Shown: positions 1 through 9,111, numbered from the stretch's first letter. The stretch: 64,000 nt of DNA from Lactococcus sp. dk101 (GCF_009601055.1 NZ_WITI01000011.1:1-64000), one strand, 5' to 3'. Made by a program: numbers and translations. Notes: generated by a model not told the origin, from the letters alone.

Positions 1-13
1 TTATTTCGTGTGT

Positions 14-132
14 TATAATGGTCTTGCATCTGAATCCTCTTCCTACTTGTGTTTCCCAATTCAAGTATAAGAAATTCAGATGCGTTTTGCTTACTTCAAG
101 GTGGCTAAACTAATTTTACAATTTACCTTTTT
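14..132 (+). other. hairpin region with a possible plus-strand promoter
   Basis: A 10-bp perfect inverted repeat (26-35 and 74-83) encloses a 38-base loop. A TATAAT-like -10 lies on the plus strand at 14-19, which would place a transcript start right at the hairpin base. A run of T follows at 127-134. This could be a small RNA antisense to the 3' end of the neighbouring minus-strand gene, or just a 3' structure of that gene. No protein-coding potential is seen. Confidence 0.25.
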
Positions 133-486
133 TTATTTTACTTCTTCGGCTTTTTCAGCACGTAAATTTGCAAGCTCCTCTTTTACGAGCAGTAATTCTT
201 TTTCAAGTTTTTCAGCCTGATGACGACGTTTGTATTCGGCATTTAATTCAGCCAATCGGCTTTCAAGTTCTTCATCTGACATTTGACTTGGACCATGAAC
301 ACCAGATTTTTCAAATGATTTAATGAAAAATTGACCATTGTTTTTGTGATAAAAGTAAATAGCTGCAATAACAGCAAGTACGACAAGACCCATAACGAAT
401 CCTCCTCCAATAAGATGAAGTCCTAAATGACCTTCTTGGCTAAAACGTGACATCATTTCCGTGTGTCCTGAGTTTCCTGACATCAT
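133..486 (-). CDS. small single-pass membrane protein with C-terminal coiled coil
   Basis: I do not recognise the function. The start is placed at the first codon of an ATG-ATG pair at 486, because a TGGAGG ribosome-binding site sits 8 bases upstream; a longer reading to 528 would put this site inside the gene. The 117-residue protein has a short hydrophilic N-terminus, one membrane helix at about residues 24-47, and a charged C-terminal half rich in Glu, Lys and Leu that should form a coiled coil. The topology resembles small SHOCT-like or envelope-associated proteins of lactic acid bacteria, but no diagnostic motif is visible. It stands alone, downstream of the tRNA-Thr terminator. Confidence 0.6.
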   Translation of the reverse strand: MMSGNSGHTEMMSRFSQEGHLGLHLIGGGFVMGLVVLAVIAAIYFYHKNNGQFFIKSFEKSGVHGPSQMSDEELESRLAELNAEYKRRHQAEKLEKELLLVKEELANLRAEKAEEVK

Positions 487-564
487 TTTTGAATCCTCCA
501 TTTGTTTTAATATCTCCATTATAATCATTTATCTTAAATCAAAATGAAATCTTTAAAATACTAA

Positions 565-594
565 AAAGCCTAGAAATAAATCTAGACCTTTTCG
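565..594 (-). terminator. terminator of tRNA-Thr(GGT)
   Basis: An imperfect stem (AAAGGTCTAGA pairing with TTCTAGGCTTT) with a 4-5 base loop lies just downstream of the tRNA on the minus strand and runs into T residues. Confidence 0.6.
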
Positions 595-611
595 TTCGAT
601 AAATTATTTTA

Positions 612-903
<292 letters not shown>

Positions 904-925
904 TCTGTGCAATTTCCATTCCTCT

Positions 926-953
926 ATTTTACCAAAATTCTGGTAAAAATCAA
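926..953 (-). promoter_or_regulatory. promoter of tRNA-Thr(GGT)
   Basis: On the minus strand the -35 is TTGATT (948-953), the spacer is 16 bases, and the -10 is TAAAAT (926-931) with an upstream TGG extension. Confidence 0.65.
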
Positions 954-993
954 GTAATATCTATAGGCAGGCTCTTTTTAAAGCTGTCAAATC

Positions 994-1030
994 AAAATAG
1001 CCCTGTCAGTACTGACAGGGCTATTTTTTG
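994..1030. terminator. bidirectional terminator built on the TGTCAG palindrome
   Basis: The perfect stem AAATAGCCCTGTCAG/CTGACAGGGCTATTT with a TA centre is flanked by T-rich runs on both sides. It contains the perfect palindrome TGTCAGTACTGACA at 1004-1017 and insulates the rplQ/L17DE end from the tRNA-Thr unit. Confidence 0.75.
1004..1017. repeat. dispersed palindrome TGTCAGNNCTGACA (family entry)
   Basis: First of 20 exact copies. Starts of the 14-bp copies: 1004, 3985, 10332, 11794, 19424, 21442, 29009, 31750, 32724, 37176, 39096, 41702, 43824, 44079, 47184, 49188, 50539, 52292, 56652 and 60344. Copies with one mismatch start at 5555, 12972, 15748, 20532, 28557, 29093, 33131, 33522, 45517, 48554, 51016, 51601, 57782 and 61992. 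The centres vary (TA, TG/CA, CT/AG, TT, CG) while the arms are fixed. Nine exact copies are inside genes and eleven are in spacers, untranslated regions or terminators. Confidence 0.95.
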
Positions 1031-1037
1031 ACAAAAA

Positions 1038-1200
1038 AAAACCTTGAGTGTCCCACTGTTTAGGCAAGCTAAAAAGCGGACAGAGCTAGACTAAGCAATG
1101 CTACTCAGCAATCAATATCAGCATGAAATTTTCATTTCTCGCCTTGATTGCTAACTCGGGCACACCGCCAACATCATAACACTCAGGTTTAATTGTTTTT
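1038..1200 (-). ncRNA. L17 downstream element (L17DE)
   Basis: This 160-base stretch lies directly downstream of rplQ. It is closed by a long-range helix (CCTGAGTGTT pairing with GACACTCAAGG), contains internal hairpins, and ends in a run of nine T on the minus strand. Position, size and architecture fit the known L17DE RNA family found after rplQ in Lactobacillales and Listeria; I match it by context and fold, not by alignment. It probably serves as a structured 3' UTR and terminator of the rpsM-rpoA-rplQ transcript. Confidence 0.75.
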
Positions 1201-1235
1201 TCGATTCAAAAATCGTCTTAGTTGTTTAAATAAAA

Positions 1236-1616
1236 TTAAACAAGTTCGATGATTGCCATAGGCGCAGCATCACCACGACGTGGTTCAACTTTAAGGACAC
1301 GAGTGTAACCACCGTTGCGGCCTTCGTAGCGTTTAGCAAGATCGTTGAAGAGTTTTTGAAGTGCTGTTGGGAAAGTTTCAGTTTCTTCATTGAAATCTTT
1401 AATAGCGATTTCGTTACGAACGTAAGCAGCTGCTTGACGACGTGCATGAAGATCACCTTTTTTACCAAGTGTAATCATTTTTTCAACAGTACGACGAACT
1501 TCTTTAGCACGCGCTTCAGTTGTGTAGATGTTTTCATTGATGATAAGATCAGTTGTCAAGTCACGCAACATTGCTTTACGTTGTGAAGATGTACGTCCAA
1601 GTTTACGATTGCTCAT
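1236..1616 (-). CDS. rplQ: 50S ribosomal protein L17
   Basis: The 126-residue protein begins with the typical L17 N-terminus ([17 protein letters not shown]) and has the conserved basic N-terminal half. L17 binds 23S rRNA near the exit tunnel. It is the last gene of the alpha unit infA-rpmJ-rpsM-rpsK-rpoA-rplQ, 17 bases after rpoA, with a strong AAGGAGGAG ribosome-binding site. The transcript continues into the L17 downstream element. Confidence 0.98.
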   Translation of the reverse strand: MSNRKLGRTSSQRKAMLRDLTTDLIINENIYTTEARAKEVRRTVEKMITLGKKGDLHARRQAAAYVRNEIAIKDFNEETETFPTALQKLFNDLAKRYEGRNGGYTRVLKVEPRRGDAAPMAIIELV

Positions 1617-1633
1617 TTTGTCTCCTCCTTATT

Positions 1634-2572
1634 TTATTTTCTTTTTTTAAGGGAAAGTCCCAATTCAGTCAATTTAACTTTGACTTCTTCTACTGATTTG
1701 TGACCGAGGTTTTTGACTTTAATCATGTCAGCTTCGCTCATTTCAACAATATCAGCAACTGTATTGATACCAGCACGTTTCAAACCATTGTAAGCACGGA
1801 CAGAGAAGTCCATTTCTTCAATAATTTTATCGAGCACACGTTCAGTTTTAACTTCTTCTTTAACTACAAGAGTTTCAGCTTCTTGAGCTACTTCTGACAA
1901 GTCAACGAATAAATTCAAGTGATCTGTCAAAATCTTTGCAGAAAGTGAAAGAGCTTCTTCAGGAACGATTGTACCATTTGTTGAGATTTCAAGTGTCAAT
2001 TTATCGAAGTTAGAATTTCCACCAACACGGGCAGGTTCTACTTGATAGTTCACTTTACTAACTGGTGTGTAAATTGAATCTACAGCAATCGTTCCGATTG
2101 GTGCACCTTCAACTTTATTTTCGTCAGCAGGAACGTAGCCATAACCTTTTTTGACAGTCATGACAGCACGCATTGAATGACCTGCTGCGATAGTGAATAA
2201 ATAGTGGTCTTTATTGACGATTTCGATATCACTATCAGTCAAAATATCGCCGGCAGTAACAGCCATAGGACCAGTTACATCAAGTTCAATTTGTTTATCA
2301 GAGCCTACGTAAGATTTGATGGCAATTCCTTTAATCGCAAGAACGATTTGGATGACATCTTCACGTACACCTGGAATAGTTGCAAATTCGTGTTGAACAC
2401 CTTCAATTTGTACTGCAGTAACAGCTGCACCAGGCAATGATGACAAAAGAACACGACGCAAAGAGTTACCTAAAGTTGTACCATAACCACGTTCAAGTGG
2501 TTCGACAACAAATTTTCCGTAATCTTCTGTTTCGTCAAATTTTGTAATTTTTGGTTTTTCAAACTCAATCAT
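1634..2572 (-). CDS. rpoA: RNA polymerase alpha subunit
   Basis: The 312 residues are normal for Firmicutes. The N-terminal domain (about 1-230) mediates dimerisation and assembly with beta and beta'; it shows the motif [18 protein letters not shown] flexible linker precedes the C-terminal domain (about 245-305, including [11 protein letters not shown] and [10 protein letters not shown]), which contacts UP elements and activators. It lies between rpsK and rplQ in the alpha unit. Confidence 0.98.
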   Translation of the reverse strand: MIEFEKPKITKFDETEDYGKFVVEPLERGYGTTLGNSLRRVLLSSLPGAAVTAVQIEGVQHEFATIPGVREDVIQIVLAIKGIAIKSYVGSDKQIELDVTGPMAVTAGDILTDSDIEIVNKDHYLFTIAAGHSMRAVMTVKKGYGYVPADENKVEGAPIGTIAVDSIYTPVSKVNYQVEPARVGGNSNFDKLTLEISTNGTIVPEEALSLSAKILTDHLNLFVDLSEVAQEAETLVVKEEVKTERVLDKIIEEMDFSVRAYNGLKRAGINTVADIVEMSEADMIKVKNLGHKSVEEVKVKLTELGLSLKKRK

Positions 2573-2620
2573 GTATATTCTCCTCTAAAACAAAAAGTGT
2601 TTAGCGACAAGAGTGACTAA

Positions 2621-3004
2621 TTATACACGACGACGTTTTGGAGGACGTGCACCGTTGTGAGGTACAGGAGTCACATCAGAAATAGAAGTTACTGTAAGGC
2701 CAGCGGCAGCGAGTGCACGGATAGCTGATTCACGACCTGAACCAGGACCTTTAACTGTAACGGATACTGTTTTCAACCCTTGATCTTGAGCAGCTTTAGC
2801 AGCAGCTTCAGAAGCCATTTGAGCGGCGAATGGTGTAGATTTTTTAGAACCTTTGAATCCAAGAGCACCGGCTGATGACCAAGCAAGAGCGTTACCATGA
2901 ACGTCTGTAATCATGACAATTGTGTTGTTAAATGTTGATTGGATATGTACGATACCTGATTCAATATTTTTCTTAACACGACGTTTACGTGTAATTTTTG
3001 GCAT
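2621..3004 (-). CDS. rpsK: 30S ribosomal protein S11
   Basis: 127 residues with hallmark S11 segments ([15 protein letters not shown] and the C-terminal [13 protein letters not shown]). It is part of the 30S platform. It starts 18 bases after the rpsM stop and is followed by rpoA. Confidence 0.98.
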   Translation of the reverse strand: MPKITRKRRVKKNIESGIVHIQSTFNNTIVMITDVHGNALAWSSAGALGFKGSKKSTPFAAQMASEAAAKAAQDQGLKTVSVTVKGPGSGRESAIRALAAAGLTVTSISDVTPVPHNGARPPKRRRV

Positions 3005-3022
3005 TTTAACTCCTTTCTATAA

Positions 3023-3388
3023 TTATTTTTTCTTACCAGCGATAGACTTAGCAGGACCCTTACGAGTACGAGCGTTGTTTTTAGTATTTTGTCCACGTGT
3101 AGGAAGTCCACGACGGTGACGCATACCACGGTAGCTACCGATTTCCATCAAGCGTTTGATGTTAAGGTTTACTTCACGACGAAGGTCACCTTCAAGTTTC
3201 AAGCTGTCCAATTCACGACGGATTACGTCTTCTTGATCAGCTGTGAGATCTTTAGTACGGATATCTTCTGAAATTCCTGCAGCAGCAAGAACTTGTTGAG
3301 ATGTTTTGAGTCCAATTCCGTAAACGTATGTCAATGAAATAACGATACGTTTTTCGTTTGGAACGTCAACTCCAGCAAAACGAGCCAT
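3023..3388 (-). CDS. rpsM: 30S ribosomal protein S13
   Basis: 121 residues starting [14 protein letters not shown], with the helix-hairpin-helix region (YVYGIG) and a basic tail ([14 protein letters not shown]). S13 lies in the 30S head and contacts S19 and tRNA. It is 18 bases downstream of the rpmJ stop. Confidence 0.98.
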   Translation of the reverse strand: MARFAGVDVPNEKRIVISLTYVYGIGLKTSQQVLAAAGISEDIRTKDLTADQEDVIRRELDSLKLEGDLRREVNLNIKRLMEIGSYRGMRHRRGLPTRGQNTKNNARTRKGPAKSIAGKKK

Positions 3389-3406
3389 AGTTTTTTAGTT
3401 TCCTTT

Positions 3407-3523
3407 CTATCCCTGACGTTGTTTGTGTTTTGGATTAACAGGGCAAATTACCATAACACGACCGTTACGACGAATTACTTTACAGTATTCGCAGATTGGT
3501 TTTACAGATGGTCTTACTTTCAT
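3407..3523 (-). CDS. rpmJ: 50S ribosomal protein L36
   Basis: A 38-residue gene, [20 protein letters not shown] at its N-terminus and HKQRQG at its end. It retains the zinc ligands C11, C14, C27 and H33, so it is the zinc-binding form. It starts at the ATG at 3523 with an AGGAAG-type ribosome-binding site and sits between infA and rpsM, the standard order. Confidence 0.97.
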   Translation of the reverse strand: MKVRPSVKPICEYCKVIRRNGRVMVICPVNPKHKQRQG

Positions 3524-3576
3524 TGTGTCTTCCTTTCTATAGGTTACTGTGCGTGTTGCACTCAATGAATGTCCGC

Positions 3577-3795
3577 TTACTTAAATCGGTAAGTAATGCG
3601 TCCACGCGTCAAGTCGTATGGTGAAAGCTCAACTTGAACTTTATCGCCAGGTAGGATACGGATATAATTCTTACGAATTTTACCTGAGATCGTAGCCAAA
3701 ACTTGGTGACCATTTTCGAGTTCAACTGTGAACATTGCGTTCGGCATCGTATCTACGACTTTGCCGTCGACTTCAATTACATCATCTTTTGCCAA
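3577..3795 (-). CDS. infA: translation initiation factor IF-1
   Basis: 72 residues forming a single S1-type OB fold ([20 protein letters not shown]...[13 protein letters not shown]). It binds the ribosomal A site during initiation. The ribosome-binding site AAGGAGGTGC is strong. A dedicated promoter lies at 3859-3887, so the alpha unit is transcribed separately from secY-adk; in many Firmicutes adk and infA are directly linked, but here an exporter cassette has been inserted between them. Confidence 0.98.
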
Positions 3796-3858
3796 GCAAA
3801 AGCACCTCCTTAAATTTTTCCGTTAGATATCAATATATCTAAAAAGTCGGACTTGTAT

Positions 3859-3887
3859 ATTTTAACATGAATATCAAAAAAAAGCAA
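3859..3887 (-). promoter_or_regulatory. promoter of infA-rpmJ-rpsM-rpsK-rpoA-rplQ
   Basis: The minus-strand -35 is TTGCTT (3882-3887), the spacer 17 bases, and the -10 TAAAAT (3859-3864). A leader of about 55 nt precedes infA. Confidence 0.8.
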
Positions 3888-4249
3888 GTCTTTATTCTTT
3901 TTAAAGCTTTATTTTTCAGCCTTCGCCCGTTTTTCAAGGTTTTTCAAGCGCTCAAACCAATCATGACAATGCTTTCGGGTGTGTTGTCAGTGCTGACAAA
4001 GAATAAAAGTAATCATTTAAGGCCTAAATGCAACAAATAAAACATTTTAACTTTTCCAGCTTTTAGGATATTGATATGCATTCCAAATAATAGAACTTTC
4101 TCTTCGACTTTAAAATCACTCTTATTCCGTCATAAATTGCCACATACGCAATGCCGAAATAGCTTATCGCTTTAATAAAATCCCTGTCTTTCGCGTTCAA
4201 CGTAAACAATATTCTAAAGAGAGAACTGAACGCTACAAAAACTTAAAAA
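3888..4249. other. 360-bp spacer upstream of P-infA
   Basis: It holds an exact TGTCAGTGCTGACA palindrome (3985-3998), a copy of the TTCGGGTGTGT element also found near the rpsH and rpsJ promoters (3973-3984), and a minus-strand reading frame remnant at 4063-4240. No intact gene is seen. Confidence 0.6.
4063..4240 (-). pseudogene. possible decayed membrane-protein fragment
   Basis: A minus-strand frame of about 58 codons is open here. It reads as a hydrophobic stretch, then NAKDRDF, a second hydrophobic stretch with YFGIAYVAIYDG, and a basic tail RVILKSKRK. It looks protein-like but has no credible start codon or ribosome-binding site and opens just after an in-frame stop. It follows the 53-residue peptide gene and may be the tail of a lost gene of the exporter cassette. 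Weak call. Confidence 0.25.
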
Positions 4250-4411
4250 CTAATGTTGCTCTGTTTTTTTACTTTTATCTTTCACATTTTTATATTTTTT
4301 ATTGGTATCCATCAAAGGTTTGTTGTCTTCTTGGGTCAATTTTTTCTCTGTTTGTTCGATGATTTTGTAAAAATCATTTTTAGGTTGTGGTGCTGGTGTG
4401 ATTACTGACAT
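4250..4411 (-). CDS. 53-residue charged peptide downstream of an ABC exporter
   Basis: The gene starts at the ATG at 4411 with a GAAGGGGG ribosome-binding site about 7 bases upstream, 17 bases after the exporter ATPase stop. It encodes a 53-residue peptide with a proline-rich N-terminus (MSVITPAPQPKND) and a highly charged lysine-rich remainder ending KKTEQH. It has no signal peptide, no double-glycine leader and no cysteine, so it does not look like a classical bacteriocin. Its position as third gene of an ABC-2 operon suggests a partner, immunity or accessory role. I do not recognise it. Confidence 0.55.
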   Translation of the reverse strand: MSVITPAPQPKNDFYKIIEQTEKKLTQEDNKPLMDTNKKYKNVKDKSKKTEQH

Positions 4412-4428
4412 TGTGCTTCCCCCTTCTT

Positions 4429-5046
4429 CTAAAAAAAGATATCCATGTAGCCGATTGCTTGCGCCGCTGCTTCAAAATCTGTAACTAAATGAAGTCCTTC
4501 TTCTGACAATAAATAAGTTTGGTCACAAAAATGCTCGATTTCTTTGAGATGGTGCGAGGTGATCAGAATAATCTTTTCTGTTGCTAGACTCTTGATTTCT
4601 TCATAAACTTTTGCTTTTTTAGAAATATCTAAGCCACTCAATAACTCATCAATAACTAAAATTTCACAACCAACAGACAAACATAAAATTGTCGCAAAAA
4701 ACTCCTTCATTCCGAGTGAAAAAGTACCAATATGCTTTTTCGAAATTTTTTCAGCTTCAAAAACGTGTAGCAAACGTTCCGCTTTTTGACGTTCATTCAT
4801 TTTTAAAATTTTAAAATAATCATTCATTTTTAAGTTTTCATCAAAAGTCTCTACACTTGCTAAATATGCCACCCGTCCTGCTTTAATTTTTCCTTCTGTA
4901 AGTCCAATTTGTCCAGATAAAATTGAAAATAGTGTGCTTTTTCCAATACCATTTCGACCAATAACTCCATAAAGACCATTTTCCTTAATTTCAAAATCAA
5001 ATGGGGCTAGCTCTGGGAGCTTTAAATGTTCAATTTTTAAAATCAT
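4429..5046 (-). CDS. ABC transporter ATP-binding protein
   Basis: 205 residues, short for an ABC ATPase. Walker A is GRNGIGKST (about residues 30-38), the signature is the degenerate FSLGMKE, Walker B is EILVIDELLSGLD, and the switch histidine is in SHHLKE. It begins 1 base after the permease stop, with its GGAGG site inside the permease end, so the two are translationally coupled. The partner permease is of ABC-2 type, so an exporter or drug/peptide resistance role is likely. The substrate is unknown. Confidence 0.85.
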   Translation of the reverse strand: MILKIEHLKLPELAPFDFEIKENGLYGVIGRNGIGKSTLFSILSGQIGLTEGKIKAGRVAYLASVETFDENLKMNDYFKILKMNERQKAERLLHVFEAEKISKKHIGTFSLGMKEFFATILCLSVGCEILVIDELLSGLDISKKAKVYEEIKSLATEKIILITSHHLKEIEHFCDQTYLLSEEGLHLVTDFEAAAQAIGYMDIFF

Positions 5047-5047
5047 C

Positions 5048-6206
5048 TTAAATCCTCCGTATTTTTTGATTCTTGAGCAGAAAGACTGCTAGCCCAAAGC
5101 TGATAAGGCTTAAAAATACTAAATAGATAAATCCGACAAAATAGGATAAATTGCCGAAAAGATATTTTGGTTGACAAAGTAACTCAACAGGATTTAGATA
5201 ACTAAAGGGGAGGTACCTCTTAATCATTTGAATTTCAGAAAATGAGACGATAGAAGCCCAACCTAAAATTATAAGAGCCATTATTCCAATGACTACCATA
5301 CTTCTTTTGAAAATAACAGCAATCACAGCACCTAATGTAGCTAGAAAAAGCAAGACAACAAAAAGATATAGCATTGACAAAACAATGACTGAGCCAACTG
5401 AAATCGCCATATTATCTGGTAAAGTAGGGTCAGAAGCTGGATTACTCCATATATTAACGAGATAGGCTGGATAATCCCATGAACCAAAACCATTTTTAAG
5501 TCCTACAATAATGACATCAATAAAACTTAATAGTAAAATACCCAAAAATGTCGTTGTCACAGCTGACAATATTTTTGAACAAAGACTTCTTCGTGACGAA
5601 ATATTCAAAAATTTATAAGTCATGATTTCTTTATTTTCTATATAAAAAGCAACTGTCGTGCTGACTAAAAAAGAAAAAAGTAATAAAAATAAAGTCGTAA
5701 AATAATTGGATTCGAGAGTAAAATCAACAAACTGTCCAAAAGCGTTAAATTGAACTGTCAGCATAATTTCAAAAGATAATTTTCTACTTTTCACTAATCT
5801 GAGATAACTGATTTCCTCAGCATTTCTTTTTAACATATCTGAAGTAATCCCAAGACCATTATCTAAAGAAAGTTTGCTTAATTTTTTATCCAGTTTTAAT
5901 TGTAAATCAAAGTATTGATTGATATTCTTGTTTTCTAAAGCCTTTATTTGTTGACTTAAAAGTTGAATATTTTCTTTTTGAAAAGTAATTTCTTCTTCAT
6001 TTAGTTTATGACTTGTCAAACTTTGAGTGTCAGTAGCAAGCATGGTCTGAGTTGCGGTTTCTGCCTGTTGCAAAAAAAATAGAACGAGACAATCCTGTTT
6101 TGAAAACTGAAAAATATAAAGTAAATAGGAGGACAAATGATAAAGCGAGAAACATTATCACATTTCTCTTATTTATCATGAATCTTTTTAATTCAAATAT
6201 AAACAT
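5048..6206 (-). pseudogene. ABC-2 type permease, frameshifted at an 8-base homopolymer
   Basis: The natural start is the ATG at 6206: a GGGGAGGAG ribosome-binding site lies 7 bases upstream and a strong promoter lies beyond it. From there the frame reads MFIFELKRFMINKRNVIMFL, a typical ABC-2 permease N-terminus with the first membrane helix. It leaves frame at a run of eight A (plus strand 6072-6079); with seven it would join the downstream 340-residue frame (QQAETATQ onward), which carries a long extracytoplasmic loop and five or six membrane helices. A shorter reading from 6136 lacks a ribosome-binding site and the first helix. The state may be a true frameshift, phase variation, slippage-rescued expression or a sequencing error. 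Confidence 0.75.
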
Positions 6207-6233
6207 TCATATGCTCCTCCCCTATTTCACATC

Positions 6234-6262
6234 ATTATACACTAGAATTCCATAGAATACAA
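6234..6262 (-). promoter_or_regulatory. promoter of the ABC exporter operon
   Basis: Minus-strand -35 TTGTAT (6257-6262), 17-base spacer, -10 TATAAT (6234-6239) with TG extension. Confidence 0.75.
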
Positions 6263-6275
6263 TAAAGCAAATAAA

Positions 6276-6302
6276 AAATAGACTTCTATAAGTCTATTTT
6301 CT
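6276..6302 (-). terminator. terminator of adk
   Basis: Stem AAATAGACTT/AAGTCTATTT with a 4-base loop followed by T residues, directly after the adk stop. Confidence 0.85.
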
Positions 6303-6308
6303 GAGTGC

Positions 6309-6956
6309 TTATCCAAGTACAGCTTTGATGTCTTCTGTTACTTTAGCGATTTCTTGTCCGCCGTCAATTGCTTTGACAAGGCCAAGTTCTTCGTAGTGTG
6401 TCAAGATTGGAGCAGACTCTTTGATGTTGACATCAAGACGGTTTTTAACAGTCTCTGGAACATCATCTGCACGTTGATAAAGATCTTTGCTACCACAAAC
6501 ATCACAAGTGCCTTCAACTTTTGTTGGGTTGAAGATTTTGTGATAAGTTGCTCCACAGTTGCGGCAGATATAACGACCGCTCAAACGATCAACAAGAATG
6601 CTTGGGTCAACTTCGATATTGACAACACCATCAAGTTTGATGCCAAGTTCAAGAAGCATGCTATCCAATGCCAATGCTTGATCAAATGTACGTGGGTAAC
6701 CATCAAGTAAAAAGCCACTTTCTTTGATGTCATCTTGCGCAAGACGTTCTTTTACGATACCATTTGTCACTTCATCAGGAACAAGTGCGCCTTTATCGAT
6801 AAATGATTTAGCCAATTTACCCATTTCAGTTTCATTTTTCATTGCGGCACGGAACATATCTCCTGTTGAGATATGATTAACACCATAATTTTTAACGATA
6901 AATTCTGCTTGTGTCCCTTTACCTGCACCTGGAAGGCCCATGATTAACAAATTCAT
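6309..6956 (-). CDS. adk: adenylate kinase
   Basis: 215 residues catalysing ATP + AMP to 2 ADP. The P-loop is GLPGAGKGT near residue 7, the AMP-binding segment contains STGDMFRAA, and the lid is the long zinc-binding type with paired CxxC motifs (CRNCG and CDVCG). The start at 6956 is chosen over an upstream ATG because an AGGAG site lies about 10 bases before it and [10 protein letters not shown] is the family N-terminus. It follows secY with a terminator-like hairpin in between. Confidence 0.97.
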   Translation of the reverse strand: MNLLIMGLPGAGKGTQAEFIVKNYGVNHISTGDMFRAAMKNETEMGKLAKSFIDKGALVPDEVTNGIVKERLAQDDIKESGFLLDGYPRTFDQALALDSMLLELGIKLDGVVNIEVDPSILVDRLSGRYICRNCGATYHKIFNPTKVEGTCDVCGSKDLYQRADDVPETVKNRLDVNIKESAPILTHYEELGLVKAIDGGQEIAKVTEDIKAVLG

Positions 6957-7043
6957 TTTTGTTTTTTCTCCTATTTTTAGCAAAGCTTGCCTTGCTCTAT
7001 TTACCTTTCTATTTTATCGTAATTTGCTAGAAAAATAAAGAAA

Positions 7044-7060
7044 AACCTTGCCGAAGCAAG
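7044..7060 (-). terminator. terminator-like hairpin between secY and adk
   Basis: Stem CTTGC/GCAAG with a TTCG loop followed by GTTTTT, just inside the secY-adk gap. It probably attenuates read-through into adk. Confidence 0.65.
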
Positions 7061-7064
7061 ATTT

Positions 7065-8390
7065 TTATGCATTTTCGATTGGATTATCCAAGAAACCAGT
7101 ATAATTCTTCTTGTAGAGATATCCTTCGAGTTGTTTAACTGCTTGAATCGCAACTTGAATCAAAATCAAGAGTGATGTTCCACCGAGCGCAACAATTTTA
7201 GGAAGTCCCCAAACATTTTGTGCTGCGATTGGAATAACAGAAATGAAACCAAGGAAGAGGGCACCGACTGTTGCTAAACGCATCAGCAAGCGAGAAATGT
7301 ATTTTTCTGTTCCCTTACCTGGGCGAACTGATGGAATGTATGATCCTTGTTTTTGAAGATTTTCTGCCATTTTTTCAGGATTAACTTGAACAAATGAGTA
7401 GAAGAAAGTAAACAAGATAATCAACAAGGCGTAGAAGAGCATTCCTGTCCAAGTTGAATAAGACAAGGCATTTTGAAGGCCATTCAGCCAACCAATACTT
7501 CCTCCATTTGCTTTTTGGACAAATTGCAAGATTGTTGCAGGAGCTGATGTGATTGAACCTGCAAAAATTACAGGGATAACACCGGCTGGATTGACACGAA
7601 GTGGCAAGTAAGAACTTGTTGGTGCGCCTTGAGTCAATTTTGTATATTGAATTGGGACTTTACGTTCTGCTTGTTGAACAAATGTCGTGATGTAAATAAT
7701 CAAGATACTTGCAATGATTAAGCCAGCTACGAAAAGCCAAGACATTGGAATTTCTGAAGGACGAACGTTTTCAAATTTTTCTGTGTAAACAGATTGAATC
7801 GCGCTTGGAATTCCAGAAACAATCCCTGCAAAGATAATTACAGACACACCAGAACCAAATCCTTTTTCATTGATTTGTTCACCCATCCAAGTGACAATCA
7901 TTGAACCCGTGGTAAGAATAATTCCTATCATTAAATAAGTTTGTAGATTTGGTGTCTTAACGATGTTTGCGCCTGTACTTGCCATAGCTTGGAAACCGGC
8001 TGTAATCCCAATAGATTGAGCCATTGCCAAGACAAGTGTGATGTAGCGTGTTGCTTGATTTGACTTCCGACGTCCGACTTCACCTTGCTTAGACCATTCA
8101 ACGAAGACGGGCAAAATATCCATCTGTAAGAGTTGTACAATGATTGAAGCGGTGATATATGGTGATACTCCCATGGCAAAGAGTGAATAGTTTTGCATGG
8201 CATTCCCTGAGACAAGGTTCATCATACTCAAGAATGGTAAATCACTGAGGTTATTTAAATTGGTTACGTTAATCCCTGGAACAGTGATATGCGCACCTAA
8301 ACGAAAGACAAATAAGATAAAGATCGTGAAAATAATTCTGGCACGAACATCTTTAACCTTAAATGCTTCAATAAGGGTTTTAAAAAACAT
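7065..8390 (-). CDS. secY: protein translocase subunit SecY
   Basis: 441 residues with the ten membrane helices of the SecYEG channel. The N-terminus (MFFKTLIEAFKVKDVRARI) and the segment VNPEKMAENLQKQGSYIPSVRPG are characteristic. A GGAGGGGAA ribosome-binding site precedes the ATG at 8390. It lies downstream of rplO in a unit with its own promoter (9112-9140). A 150-base gap with two hairpins separates rplO and secY. Confidence 0.98.
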   Translation of the reverse strand: MFFKTLIEAFKVKDVRARIIFTIFILFVFRLGAHITVPGINVTNLNNLSDLPFLSMMNLVSGNAMQNYSLFAMGVSPYITASIIVQLLQMDILPVFVEWSKQGEVGRRKSNQATRYITLVLAMAQSIGITAGFQAMASTGANIVKTPNLQTYLMIGIILTTGSMIVTWMGEQINEKGFGSGVSVIIFAGIVSGIPSAIQSVYTEKFENVRPSEIPMSWLFVAGLIIASILIIYITTFVQQAERKVPIQYTKLTQGAPTSSYLPLRVNPAGVIPVIFAGSITSAPATILQFVQKANGGSIGWLNGLQNALSYSTWTGMLFYALLIILFTFFYSFVQVNPEKMAENLQKQGSYIPSVRPGKGTEKYISRLLMRLATVGALFLGFISVIPIAAQNVWGLPKIVALGGTSLLILIQVAIQAVKQLEGYLYKKNYTGFLDNPIENA

Positions 8391-8423
8391 TTCCCCTCCT
8401 TAAGCTAATTTTTTTGTTTAATT

Positions 8424-8537
8424 TCTGTCAAATTGAACAAGACTTGAGTTTCAACTCCTCTTCAATTTGACAGAATCTAATAATTTGAATATTTAGATTA
8501 GTCAAAATGTCAATAAACGGTTGATAAATCAACCGTT
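8424..8537 (-). other. two hairpins in the rplO-secY gap
   Basis: A 15-bp perfect stem (TTCTGTCAAATTGAA and its complement, about 8424-8438 and 8461-8477) encloses a 22-base loop. A second perfect hairpin, AACGGTTGAT/ATCAACCGTT, lies at about 8516-8537, close to the rplO stop. Neither is followed by a strong T run on the minus strand, so they look like processing or stability elements rather than full terminators. Confidence 0.55.
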
Positions 8538-8543
8538 AATCAA

Positions 8544-8999
8544 TTATTCAGCTTCAGCAGCTACGACAACTTTACCGCCGTTTGCTTCGATTGCAGCTTT
8601 AGCAGCAGCAGATACTTTAGCAACGTCAACAGTCAAGTTTTTGGCAGTCAATTCACCGTTAGCAAGAACTTTAACACCGTCTTTAACAGATTTGATGATT
8701 TTAGCTGCAACAAGAGTTTCAGCTGAAACTGTTGCGCCATCTTCAAGTTTGTTCAAAACATCAAGATTTACAATAGCGTATTCTTTACGGTTTACATTCA
8801 AGAAACCACGTTTTGGCATACGACGGAACAATGGAGTTTGTCCACCTTCAAAACCTGGACGGATTGATCCACCTGAACGTGCTTTTTGTCCTTTTTGTCC
8901 ACGTCCAGCAGTTTTACCATTACCAGATGATGTACCACGACCTACGCGGTTTTTTGAGTGACGGCTGCCTTCTGCAGCTTTCATTTCATGAAGTTTCAT
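8544..8999 (-). CDS. rplO: 50S ribosomal protein L15
   Basis: 151 residues. The start at 8999 gives the family N-terminus [20 protein letters not shown] and the glycine-rich basic stretch; the frame is open further upstream but an AAGGAG site lies 8 bases before this ATG. L15 is a late-assembly 23S-binding protein. The gene begins a separate transcription unit rplO-secY-adk. Confidence 0.97.
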   Translation of the reverse strand: MKLHEMKAAEGSRHSKNRVGRGTSSGNGKTAGRGQKGQKARSGGSIRPGFEGGQTPLFRRMPKRGFLNVNRKEYAIVNLDVLNKLEDGATVSAETLVAAKIIKSVKDGVKVLANGELTAKNLTVDVAKVSAAAKAAIEANGGKVVVAAEAE

Positions 9000-9111
9000 G
9001 AGATTTCTCCTTATTTCGCACCCTGCTGACGCTTGCCTCTCAGGTAAGGAACTTGAGTGACTCACTCGCTGATGCGCTAGATTTATTTCCCTAAACAATA
9101 GGGCTTCTATA

